Below are positions 8,808-16,545 of a DNA stretch of 64,000 nt, piece after piece. The stretch is taken from assembly GCF_001039275.2 (NCBI RefSeq), contig NZ_CP030117.1, positions 5,380,001 through 5,444,000 on the forward strand, in the 5' to 3' direction. Position numbers and translations under genes: made by a program. A model generated the notes under the pieces. That model was given only the letters and a program-made list of their open reading frames with translations. It was not told the origin of the DNA and searched no databases. The stretch comes from Brevibacillus brevis (GTDB lineage Bacteria > Bacillota > Bacilli > Brevibacillales > Brevibacillaceae). Position 1 is the stretch's first letter, and each line of letters begins with the position of its first letter.

Positions 8808-9644
8808 CTATTTGTTGACATACAGATTAGCCATGGAATGAATAATTCTTTTGCTGGCAATTGCGAGCAGGATCAGCATAGGCGCCAGTGAAATCGCACA
8901 CGCTGCCATCGCCAGTGGGAAGTCCATCCCGTAGCCCGCCTGACTCATAAACAACCGCCGCAAACCAATCGTGACGAACATGTTTTCCTCCGACTTGATC
9001 AAGAGCGAGGGCCACATATAGTTGTTGTAGCTGTAAATAAACGTGATCAACACCAGCGAAGCAATCGCGTTTTTGCAATAAGGGATATACACGGTGAAAA
9101 TGAGTCGTAGATGCCCCGCCCCATCCAGCTTGGCAGCATGCACCACATCCTTTGGCACCTGCGCAAACGATTGCCGCAGGAAAAAGATCGCAAAGATGCT
9201 GATGAGCTCGCTGAGAATATAACCGAAGTGCGTATCCAGCAAATTCGCTTTGGACAGCAAAATAAAGGATGGAATATACGTTACTGCTGATGGAAGCATG
9301 TACGTCGCCAAAATAAGCACGAAACAGTACCGAACCCATCTTTTCTGCGCCGTCGCGAAGACATACGCCGCAAAAATCGCGGTGAAAATTTGAAAAACAA
9401 TGATGATTAGGCTGACAGAAATGCTGTTCCACAAATAAAGCAGCATCTTCGTTTCCGTGAATACGCGGATGTAATTCTCAAAATGAAAGGTAGAAGGCAG
9501 CAGGCTCCCGCTGTACACCTCGCTTTTGGACTTGATCGAAATCAAGAACATCCAGAGAAACGGAAACACCATCAGTACGCTTAACAAAATGAACATTGCA
9601 TAATTTATGCCTGTTTTTAATTTTGCCAAGGACACAGCTCCCAC
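8808..9644 (-). CDS. CUT1 ABC transporter permease (UgpE/MalG type)
   Basis: A 278-aa inner-membrane protein with about six hydrophobic spans. The EAA loop that docks onto the ATPase reads HAAKLDGAGHLRLIFTVYIP, close to the EAA-G family signature. It lies 1 bp downstream of the first permease gene (gene gap at 9645) and is therefore cotranscribed. Together with that permease it forms the heterodimeric channel of the importer. Confidence 0.92.
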   Translation of the reverse strand: MGAVSLAKLKTGINYAMFILLSVLMVFPFLWMFLISIKSKSEVYSGSLLPSTFHFENYIRVFTETKMLLYLWNSISVSLIIIVFQIFTAIFAAYVFATAQKRWVRYCFVLILATYMLPSAVTYIPSFILLSKANLLDTHFGYILSELISIFAIFFLRQSFAQVPKDVVHAAKLDGAGHLRLIFTVYIPYCKNAIASLVLITFIYSYNNYMWPSLLIKSEENMFVTIGLRRLFMSQAGYGMDFPLAMAACAISLAPMLILLAIASKRIIHSMANLYVNK

Positions 9645-9645
9645 C

Positions 9646-10533
9646 TCATTTGGTAAACAGTAGTTTGGACAAGAAGAAATTCAATGCGCTGATCAAGAGA
9701 CACATACCTAAGAAAATCATCGCCAACGCTGAAGCTGGTCCCGTCTCAAAATATTCAAAAGCGAGCACGTAGAAGTAGTACAAGATGGTCGAAGTCGCAC
9801 CTGAAGGCCCGCCTTGCGTCAAAATGTAAATCTGATCATAGGCTTTGAGAGAATTCAGCGTAAAAAAGACGAACAGAAAAACAAGAATCGGTGAGATCGC
9901 AGGCAAGGTGATTCTGAACAATTTTCGTAATCCTCTCCCTCCATCCAAAACATTCGCTTTCTCTACTTCCGGGTCCAATTTCGCGAGAGCAGAGGAAAGC
10001 AGCAAGATTCCCAGCCCCATGTACTGCCAGATGGTGACGATCATGACGACAATCATCGCTGTCGTTTGTCCACCCAGCCACTTCACTGGCTCCATACCGA
10101 AACCTTTCAGGACATAATTGACAATCCCCGAATCGGCATCGAATATGCTGACCCATACCATGGACACGACCACAGTCGGCGTGATCCACGATGAAAAGGC
10201 ACTCGCCACAAAGAAATGGCGAAACTTCTGTATTTTGTTTAACCGGATCGCCACGAACAGCCCGAACAGGATCGGCGGAACGACTGTAAAAAAGGTAAAC
10301 ACCAAGGTGTTCAGCAGCACCTTCCCGAAGAAAGCATCGCTCATCAAGTTTTGGTAGTTTTCCAGCCCAACGTAGTCATAATCAGGTGAAATATAGTTCC
10401 AGTCGGTAAAACTGATCTGGAACGTTTTGATCATGGGGTAGATCCAAAAAATAACTAACGGAATCAGTGTCGGCAAAAGTAACCCAAGCGACCACGCGTT
10501 ATCCTTGATCGTTTTGCTGATTGGTCTGCCCAT
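9646..10533 (-). CDS. CUT1 ABC transporter permease (UgpA/MalF type)
   Basis: A 295-aa protein with six predicted membrane spans. The EAA-type loop is EKANVLDGGRGLRKLFRITL. The N-terminus places Ser/Lys/Asp residues before the first span (LGLLLPTLIPLVIFWIYPM). The start codon immediately follows the phosphodiesterase stop, so the enzyme gene is embedded inside the transporter operon between ATPase and permeases. Role: channel half of the importer. Confidence 0.92.
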   Translation of the reverse strand: MGRPISKTIKDNAWSLGLLLPTLIPLVIFWIYPMIKTFQISFTDWNYISPDYDYVGLENYQNLMSDAFFGKVLLNTLVFTFFTVVPPILFGLFVAIRLNKIQKFRHFFVASAFSSWITPTVVVSMVWVSIFDADSGIVNYVLKGFGMEPVKWLGGQTTAMIVVMIVTIWQYMGLGILLLSSALAKLDPEVEKANVLDGGRGLRKLFRITLPAISPILVFLFVFFTLNSLKAYDQIYILTQGGPSGATSTILYYFYVLAFEYFETGPASALAMIFLGMCLLISALNFFLSKLLFTK

Positions 10534-11688
10534 TTACTCGTACTCCTTGAAGATGTCTTTGATCGGTTGCCCATCACATGGATGAGCAATTTGGAACAAC
10601 TGCGCCAGTGTGGGTGCAATGTTTTCGATGTTTGTTTCTTCAATCACTTTGCTTTTCGTAAAGGCATCCCCTAAGCACAAGAGAAATCCATTCATCTCAT
10701 CGACATTGGCGGGATGATACCCGTGCAGGCTTTTCATCTCCTTGTATTTCGGTTGTTCGGGAAACGCAATATCTTCACCGCATACCGTATGCTTCAAATC
10801 GAGGATGCCGAAGGGCCTGCACGTTGAAGGAGTGTCCTCTGCCAGCTCATAAAATTGGTTCACTTCTGGCATCTGTTCAAAAAACGCCATGATTTCTTTG
10901 TTTTGCTGATGGTCTAACGAGCTATAAAACAACAACGCCCCGCTGCCGTCCCCGACGAATTTAATTTGTTTGTTTCGAAAATGCTGCTTCCACTGGCTTT
11001 TGGCCAAAATCTCATTCGGGTAAAAAAACGAGCGAATATCGCTTTGCCCATGATCTGAGAAAATGATCAGGTTGAATGGTTTTTGTGTCTTTTTCAACGT
11101 TTGCTCAATTTGATCGAGATACGTAAGCAGTTCCTTTAGGCACCGCATTGCCTCCGTCGAGTCTTTCCCATATTGGTGAGACAACGCATCATAACCGACG
11201 AACCTTGCCGCTATAAAATCATAGGTTTCCGTTTTGATCGCCCGCATCGTTTCACGCCGTGCGACATCGTCGATTTCCTCAACTGAAACCTTTGACTTTA
11301 GCTTTTTTTTGCTGCCCGATTCCGTAATCAAATGGTGTATATACGGATTTCCGGACGTCATGGGCCAATGAATGCAGCAGCTCGTTCCTGCCTGTCTCGC
11401 CAACGAATGAAAAATCGTCTGCTTATGAAGTGCTTCGTTGCAAAGAATCTCGTGGTCGCCATACAACGCTACTCTTTCCAGCGTTTCCGGGCGAGCTACG
11501 ATATTATCAAAGACACCATGCTTACCCGGCTGGCTCCCGGTCATCGCTGCCGCATGTGCGGTAAATGTAACCGAAGGAAACGTCGTGATCAGTTTTTTAC
11601 AAAAGGAGTAATCATTTTCTATCCAGTGCCGCGCGTAAGGTTCAAAGCTTTGATAACTGATGCCGTCTAACGAGATGAGTACATTCAT
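10534..11688 (-). CDS. alkaline-phosphatase-superfamily phosphodiesterase/phosphonate hydrolase
   Basis: A 384-aa two-zinc hydrolase of the nucleotide pyrophosphatase/phosphodiesterase (NPP)/phosphonoacetate-hydrolase group. Motifs: metal Asp in ISLDGIS, nucleophile Thr in FPSVTFTAHA, DALSH (Asp/His metal pair), FSDHGQ (Asp-His pair) and the late His in SLHGYHP. No signal peptide is present, so it acts in the cytoplasm on an imported compound, unlike many secreted NPPs. Start ATG 11688 overlaps the ATPase stop (ATGA) and has a GAGGTG site 6 nt upstream; GTG 11697 is less likely. It sits between the ATPase and the permeases of an importer, so its substrate is probably the transported molecule. 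Phosphodiester versus C-P substrate cannot be decided from the sequence. Confidence 0.85.
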   Translation of the reverse strand: MNVLISLDGISYQSFEPYARHWIENDYSFCKKLITTFPSVTFTAHAAAMTGSQPGKHGVFDNIVARPETLERVALYGDHEILCNEALHKQTIFHSLARQAGTSCCIHWPMTSGNPYIHHLITESGSKKKLKSKVSVEEIDDVARRETMRAIKTETYDFIAARFVGYDALSHQYGKDSTEAMRCLKELLTYLDQIEQTLKKTQKPFNLIIFSDHGQSDIRSFFYPNEILAKSQWKQHFRNKQIKFVGDGSGALLFYSSLDHQQNKEIMAFFEQMPEVNQFYELAEDTPSTCRPFGILDLKHTVCGEDIAFPEQPKYKEMKSLHGYHPANVDEMNGFLLCLGDAFTKSKVIEETNIENIAPTLAQLFQIAHPCDGQPIKDIFKEYE

Positions 11689-12773
11689 GGGCGGCACCTC
11701 AGGTTCTTTTGCGTGTGCTTGTCAAATACATGGACATGAGCGGAATTAATCCCTACGTTCACCTTTTGACCCTTTGCATACGTCTGGGTAAAGCTTTTTT
11801 TCACGATGAAATTGCTCCCGTTATACTTCAAATGGATCAGCACATCCGTTCCGATAATTTCCGTGAACAGTACCTCCATGGCGAGTGCCTCGTCGCTGTT
11901 TTCGGTGAGAAAGCAATGCTCTGGTCTGACTCCCGCGACAATCTCAGGAGCTTGTTCCATCACGTCGAGCGGGAGATTGGTTTCCAGCAGCACCCCGTCT
12001 ACCTCCACATAGACCCCGCTATCTCGCTGAATCAGACTCGCTTCCATATAATTAATGGGCGGTGAGCTGATGAAATTGGCAACGAACATATCCACTGGGC
12101 AATCGATGATTTCCATCGGCGTTCCGATTTGTCGGAACTTCCCTTCTGCCATAATCGCGATTCGATCCCCTAAGGTAACCGCCTCCACCTGATCATGCGT
12201 CACGTAAATGAACGTCGAATCCAGGCGCTCATGCAGCTTTTTGATCTCCATTCTCATTTCATTTCGCAGCTTGGCATCCAGATTGGACAAAGGCTCGTCC
12301 ATCAAAAAGACCTTTGGCTCCTTTACGATCGCTCGCCCGATGGCTACCCTCTGTTTTTGCCCACCAGACAATTGACTGGGGAACCGTTTCAACAAATGAT
12401 CAATTTGCAAAATATCCGCTGCTGCCTTGATGCGCTTTTCTCGCTCTGCTTTTTTGATCTTTTTTATTTTCAGGCCGTATGCCATGTTTTCGTATACGGT
12501 CATATGTGGATAAAGGGCATAGTTTTGAAAAACCATCGCAACTCCTCGATCCTTTGGCTCCACTTCATTGACGCAAACATCACCAATGTACACATCGCCT
12601 TGGGTGATCTCTTCAATCCCGGCAATCATTCTGAGCAGTGTAGATTTTCCACATCCGGACGGTCCCAATAACACCAGGAACTCTTTGTCTTTGATTTCCA
12701 GACTGATATCGTCCAGGGTGTATTTATCGTTGGTATATTGCTTGGACAATGACTTCAGCATAATACTCGACAT
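11685..12773 (-). CDS. ABC transporter ATPase (UgpC/MsmK/MalK type)
   Basis: A 362-aa ATPase. Walker A is GPSGCGKST, the signature is LSGGQKQR, Walker B is VFLMDEP with the D-loop SNLDAKLR, and the H-loop is VTHDQVEA. The C-terminal ~120 residues are the MalK-type TOBE/OB regulatory region (ending IGINSAHVHVF-like). ATG 12773 is chosen because GAAGGGG lies 8 nt upstream; a TTG-initiated frame 24 bp further upstream lacks a site. First gene of the operon; its promoter region contains a 30-bp palindrome. It drives the two permeases downstream. Confidence 0.92.
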   Translation of the reverse strand: MSSIMLKSLSKQYTNDKYTLDDISLEIKDKEFLVLLGPSGCGKSTLLRMIAGIEEITQGDVYIGDVCVNEVEPKDRGVAMVFQNYALYPHMTVYENMAYGLKIKKIKKAEREKRIKAAADILQIDHLLKRFPSQLSGGQKQRVAIGRAIVKEPKVFLMDEPLSNLDAKLRNEMRMEIKKLHERLDSTFIYVTHDQVEAVTLGDRIAIMAEGKFRQIGTPMEIIDCPVDMFVANFISSPPINYMEASLIQRDSGVYVEVDGVLLETNLPLDVMEQAPEIVAGVRPEHCFLTENSDEALAMEVLFTEIIGTDVLIHLKYNGSNFIVKKSFTQTYAKGQKVNVGINSAHVHVFDKHTQKNLRCRP

Positions 12774-12836
12774 GTTGAAAACCCCTTCATCATTCAATCT
12801 TTATTGGACAATTGTTATTTTTTCTTATACACACCA

Positions 12837-12866
12837 ACAAACTCATTTTTGTTCAAAAATGTTTGT
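12837..12866. promoter_or_regulatory. palindromic operator candidate upstream of the ABC/phosphodiesterase operon
   Basis: ACAAAC-TC-ATTTTTG, TT, CAAAAAT-GTTTGT forms 13 pairs around a 2-nt centre with a 2-nt bulge. It lies 64 bp upstream of the first start codon. A second short palindrome, ACAATTGT, lies nearer the gene at about 12809-12816. No regulator gene is adjacent except the divergent TetR gene. Confidence 0.5.
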
Positions 12867-12939
12867 ACACTCATCGTAATCCAGCATTGTTAACTGCGTA
12901 TCAAAGCGCATTGTGGTCTTTGTAAACCAGCGCACACGA

Positions 12940-12990
12940 CGAAAAAAAGCAATCAGATCAACCTTTCCTTGATCCGATTGCTTTTCTTTA
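12940..12990 (-). terminator. terminator of the TetR gene
   Basis: GCAATCAGATCAA (12949-12961) pairs with TTGATCCGATTGC (12969-12981) with one mismatch. On the minus strand the hairpin is followed by TTTTTTTCG; on the plus strand by TTTTCTTT. Confidence 0.8.
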
Positions 12991-13066
12991 TGAGAGTATT
13001 TGTATGTGTTTCTTATCTTGTATAAAGAATGGACCCTCTTTTTCGTAAAAGAAGTGTAAAAGTCCG

Positions 13067-13654
13067 TTAATGAAACAAGGATGCAAGATGATGCTCCAAC
13101 ACTTTCGTAATCCGTTCCCCATCGACACGCTGCGGTTCGAGATAGGCATGCAGCGCCAGTCCATCGATGACGGCATAGAGCTTCTCTGCTTCCATCTCAT
13201 TGTCGATCTCTTTGCGTAATAGATTCAGTTGATCAGCAGAGTCCAACAGCTTGCGGACACCGGCATAGATCCCGTCGTGCTGTGCATCAAAGCCTTCTTT
13301 CTTGTGCCGGAAGTACACCGTAAAAGCAAACCACACTTCCATTTCGACCATCTTTTCTTGATTCGTAGGGAGAAGCTCCAGAAAGATTTTGGTGATTTTC
13401 TCTTTTGGCGCCCATTCTTCATTCGCGTGAATTTCAGCAATTCGAGCGATCGCCCTCTCTTTTACGAGCTGCATGGCATACATCAGCAGTTCATCCTGTG
13501 TTGCGAAGTAATGTCGCAAAGCACCTAATGAAAGTCCTGCTTCTTTTGCTATGCCCCTTACCGTTGCTCCCTCCATTCCTTGCTCGACAATGACACGCCA
13601 CGTTGCTTCTGCTATTTGTTCTCTTCTTTTCTCATGATCGATTATTTTTGGCAT
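13067..13654 (-). CDS. TetR family transcriptional regulator
   Basis: A 195-aa regulator. The N-terminal helix-turn-helix reads ATVRGIAKEAGLSLGALRHY (about residues 30-49), with the usual TetR opening RREQIAEATWRVI. The remaining ~130 residues are the variable ligand-binding and dimer region. It is divergent from the YmcC-like membrane gene. The shared 155-bp control region holds three copies of a GTTGTATT box, one overlapping this gene's own start codon, so autoregulation and control of the membrane gene are likely. The ligand is unknown. Confidence 0.9.
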   Translation of the reverse strand: MPKIIDHEKRREQIAEATWRVIVEQGMEGATVRGIAKEAGLSLGALRHYFATQDELLMYAMQLVKERAIARIAEIHANEEWAPKEKITKIFLELLPTNQEKMVEMEVWFAFTVYFRHKKEGFDAQHDGIYAGVRKLLDSADQLNLLRKEIDNEMEAEKLYAVIDGLALHAYLEPQRVDGERITKVLEHHLASLFH

Positions 13655-13757
13655 AGTTGTATTTTAACAAGATTTTCAAGGGACAAGCAACTTTAACAAT
13701 ACAGTTGTATTACTTTAAGTTTGATGATAAGATTCCTTTTGTTAGTACGGTTGTATT
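13651..13757. promoter_or_regulatory. three repeated TetR operator candidates
   Basis: TTGTATT occurs at 13657-13663, 13705-13711 and 13751-13757. The middle copy is part of the palindrome AATACA-GT-TGTATT (13698-13711). The others are imperfect versions (ATAGTTGTATT, GTACGGTTGTATT). Spacing is 48 and 46 bp. Confidence 0.55.
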
Positions 13758-13809
13758 ACAAAAACTTCTCATACAGGAGAAGAAACTTCCGAAAAGGGGA
13801 CCTATACTA

Positions 13810-14373
13810 GTGAATTTTGTTGCATGGATGATTGTCGCATGCGAAATCGCATTTTGGGTGGTCATTGTACTTGGCCTTTTCACAAGGTATGTGCTCAAAC
13901 AAAAAAAGGCCGGGCTTTTTCTTCTCGCCCTGACGCCTGTTGTTGATGTAGTTTTGCTCGTCGTTACGAGCGTGGACTTGTATCGTGGAGCTACCGCTAC
14001 GATTCCTCATGCGCTGGCTGCCGTTTATATCGGGGTATCGCTTGCGTTTGGGAAAAGCATGATTCAATGGGCGGATGAAAAATTTCAGCAATATGTCACC
14101 AAGCAAGGTACGCCTAAGCCCAAGTTATATGGCATGGAGTATGCCAAGCATTACGCCAAAAGCTGGTTTAGACATCTCTACTCCTATGTAATCGGGGCGG
14201 CTCTCTTAGCGGGGACCATCTACTTTATCGATGATGCGGAGCGAACTGCTTCATTATGGCATATTCTCCGGCTATGGACCGTTGTTCTGGGGATTGATCT
14301 GTTGTTTACAGCCAGCTATTTTCTCTTTCCAAAGAAAGATAAGCGAGGCACCTCTTCCAAAAATAATTGGTGA
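13810..14373 (+). CDS. YmcC-like integral membrane protein
   Basis: A 187-aa protein with four or five hydrophobic segments, opening MNFVAWMIVACEIAFWVVIV and including LALTPVVDVVLLVVTSVDLY and YSYVIGAALLAGTIYF. The pattern resembles B. subtilis YmcC (function unknown). I start at GTG 13810, which has an AAAAGGGGA site 9 nt upstream; the frame is open 51 codons further 5' but without a site. It is divergent from, and probably controlled by, the neighbouring TetR regulator. The convergent DUF4241 gene begins 9 bp after its stop. Confidence 0.75.
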   Translation: MNFVAWMIVACEIAFWVVIVLGLFTRYVLKQKKAGLFLLALTPVVDVVLLVVTSVDLYRGATATIPHALAAVYIGVSLAFGKSMIQWADEKFQQYVTKQGTPKPKLYGMEYAKHYAKSWFRHLYSYVIGAALLAGTIYFIDDAERTASLWHILRLWTVVLGIDLLFTASYFLFPKKDKRGTSSKNNW

Positions 14374-14382
14374 GAGGCTTTC

Positions 14383-15141
14383 CTACCAGCTTTCATCTTC
14401 GCCGTCATCCTCACCAAAAGCAAGTTCAATGTGAATAAACTGAATGACCAACTGGCATATTTGGTCGTTTTCATCCAACCCAAAATAGACAGGATAGGCT
14501 CCGTCTCCAAATCCCGTCTGAATCATCGGAATCGATAAATCGGTGCCTGGTATCGTCCAGTTTATATAGTCTCCAGCGCTTCTTTGGTATTGGGGATGGT
14601 CTTTGTAGCTTTGTGCAAAAACACCAGCAAAATAATCATCATAAATATTGCCCTCTGGATTGTCTTTTTTCCAGCTATCATAAAAATCCAGATAAGCATC
14701 CCTCGTTTTGACATCTACCACAGTAGCAAGGCCCGCATCCACATTAAAGCCAAAATATTCACCTTCCCCAAGATTTTCGAGATCCTCGTTTCCAATGAGG
14801 GCTTCCGTAAATTTTTGGGGAGTTTTATCTGTAAACTCTACCTTAGCAGCTGCATACCGGTAATGGTCTTCTTCAACGGTTACCACACAAACGGTTAATG
14901 GGAAGGTTCCTGTAGGGACTTTTCGAAAATACGGGGCACTACTTCTCTCCAGATACACAAGCGGATCACGAACGATGATATCTCCAGTGGGAATCGTGAT
15001 TTCTCCCAAAGAAAGCAAGTTGATTGGTTTCCCACTGATCTCCGTTGATGTGAAATAGGTGTGTAAATCAACAAGAGACTCTAACATCGGTTTTTTTTGT
15101 TCATAGCGTGCTAGCCATTGCTCGTTTGGAATCTTCGTCAT
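14383..15141 (-). CDS. DUF4241 domain protein
   Basis: A 252-aa soluble protein. The N-terminal segment is unremarkable. The C-terminal half has YFGFNVDAGLATVVDV and GFGDGAYPVYFGLD, which resemble conserved blocks of DUF4241. No signal peptide and no catalytic motif are recognised. ATG 15141 is preferred to 15153 because AGGATGGG lies 7-11 nt upstream of it. The function of the family is unknown; in other firmicutes such proteins are often near toxin-immunity loci, but nothing here supports that. Confidence 0.7.
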   Translation of the reverse strand: MTKIPNEQWLARYEQKKPMLESLVDLHTYFTSTEISGKPINLLSLGEITIPTGDIIVRDPLVYLERSSAPYFRKVPTGTFPLTVCVVTVEEDHYRYAAAKVEFTDKTPQKFTEALIGNEDLENLGEGEYFGFNVDAGLATVVDVKTRDAYLDFYDSWKKDNPEGNIYDDYFAGVFAQSYKDHPQYQRSAGDYINWTIPGTDLSIPMIQTGFGDGAYPVYFGLDENDQICQLVIQFIHIELAFGEDDGEDESW

Positions 15142-15321
15142 CTTTATACCCATCCTACTATTGTCAATTTGTCAATCACTCCTGAAATTATACAAAATCA
15201 CCCATAGAAACGATAGTACGGCTTGAATGTTTGCATAACGGGCAAGCCGATGCATAGGCATGATTAGTGGATGAAGTACGACAATACCTATGCCTGTCCA
15301 AGGATAAAGGAGGTTGCCCAG

Positions 15322-16500
15322 ATGAATCCGCCAGACAAGGGGAATCAAATTCCCCAACCGATGAGGAGAGACGGGACCGGATGGGTCGATCTCGGCCCAC
15401 GGAACGTCATGCGTGATCGGCAAAATCCGAATATGCTAGCTCCTCCCGTCACAGATGCGGGCTTGCTGCCCAATCTGAAGTTTTCCTTTTCAGATGCCTT
15501 CATGACGTTAAATCATGGCGGTTGGTCCCGGGAAGTCACCATTCGCGAGCTGCCAATCGCCACTACACTTGCGGGTGTAAACATGAGCCTGACGCCAGGC
15601 GGGGTTCGCGAGCTACACTGGCATCAGCAGGCGGAATGGGCTTACATGCTGCTCGGACGTGCACGAATTACGTCCGTTGACCAACGCGGACGGAATTTTA
15701 TCGCGGATATCGGAAAAGGCGATCTGTGGTATTTCCCTCCCGGCATCCCCCACTCGATTCAGGGACTTGAGGATGGCTGTGAGTTTTTACTCGTTTTCGA
15801 CGATGGGCATTTTTCTGATCTGAATACGCTATCGATCTCCGATTGGTTTGCTCATACGCCAACAGATGTGCTTTCTGCGAATTTTGGTGTGCCTGAACCA
15901 GCCTTTGCCGACATTCCTGGCAAGCAGGTGTACATTTATCAGGACGAGGTTCCGGGTTCTATCGAAGCAGATGAAGTGGAATCTCCGTACGGAACCGTCC
16001 CCCTCCCTTTTTCCCATCGTTTACTCGCCCAACGTCCCCTCATTACACCTGGAGGAAGTGTGCGCATCGTCGATTCCCGCAACTTTCCGATCTCCAAAAC
16101 AATAGCGGCAGCACTCGTAGAGCTACATCCCGGTGCCATGAGAGAGCTGCATTGGCATCCCAATAACGATGAGTGGCAATATTACATTTCAGGCCAAGCG
16201 CGGATGACCGTTTTTACCGGAAACGGAAACGCCCGAACCTTTGACTACCAGGCAGGTGATGTCGGTTACGTTCCTTTTGCAACAGGGCATTATATCCAGA
16301 ATACCGGGACAGAAACGGTGTGGTTTTTTGAAATGTTCAAGAGCGACCGCTTTGTCGATGTGTCGCTGAATCAATGGATGGCCCTCACCCCGCATGAACT
16401 CGTCGCTTCCAATCTGTGTGTAGGTCCTGAATTACTAGATGCCTTGCGCAAGGATAAATGGCCTGTTGTCAAATATCCTGGATATGGCTATGTCCCCTGA
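15322..16500 (+). CDS. oxdC: oxalate decarboxylase, bicupin
   Basis: A 392-aa manganese bicupin that converts oxalate to formate and CO2. Cupin 1 has HWHQQAEW and GDLWYFPPGIPHSIQG; cupin 2 has HWHPNNDEW and GDVGYVPFATGHYIQNTG, so both His3Glu metal sites are intact. No signal peptide, so cytoplasmic or spore-associated. ATG 15322 has a perfect AAAGGAGG site. The lid segment of domain 1, SENST in B. subtilis OxdC, reads SDLNT here (GHFSDLNTLSISDW). The lid glutamate thought to act as proton donor is therefore replaced by aspartate, and the next two residues differ. Engineered changes in this lid switch OxdC toward oxalate oxidase, so activity may be altered. Monocistronic, with a terminator right after the stop. 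Confidence 0.92.
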   Translation: MNPPDKGNQIPQPMRRDGTGWVDLGPRNVMRDRQNPNMLAPPVTDAGLLPNLKFSFSDAFMTLNHGGWSREVTIRELPIATTLAGVNMSLTPGGVRELHWHQQAEWAYMLLGRARITSVDQRGRNFIADIGKGDLWYFPPGIPHSIQGLEDGCEFLLVFDDGHFSDLNTLSISDWFAHTPTDVLSANFGVPEPAFADIPGKQVYIYQDEVPGSIEADEVESPYGTVPLPFSHRLLAQRPLITPGGSVRIVDSRNFPISKTIAAALVELHPGAMRELHWHPNNDEWQYYISGQARMTVFTGNGNARTFDYQAGDVGYVPFATGHYIQNTGTETVWFFEMFKSDRFVDVSLNQWMALTPHELVASNLCVGPELLDALRKDKWPVVKYPGYGYVP

Positions 16501-16509
16501 ATGCCAGAA

Positions 16510-16545
16510 AAGACCAGCCCTCATGGACTGGTCTTCTTATTACTT
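16510..16545. terminator. bidirectional terminator between oxdC and GDPD gene
   Basis: The stem AGACCAG (16511-16517)/CTGGTCT (16528-16534) is followed by TCTT on the plus strand and TTTTCT on the minus strand. It overlaps the 3' end of the GDPD gene. Confidence 0.75.
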
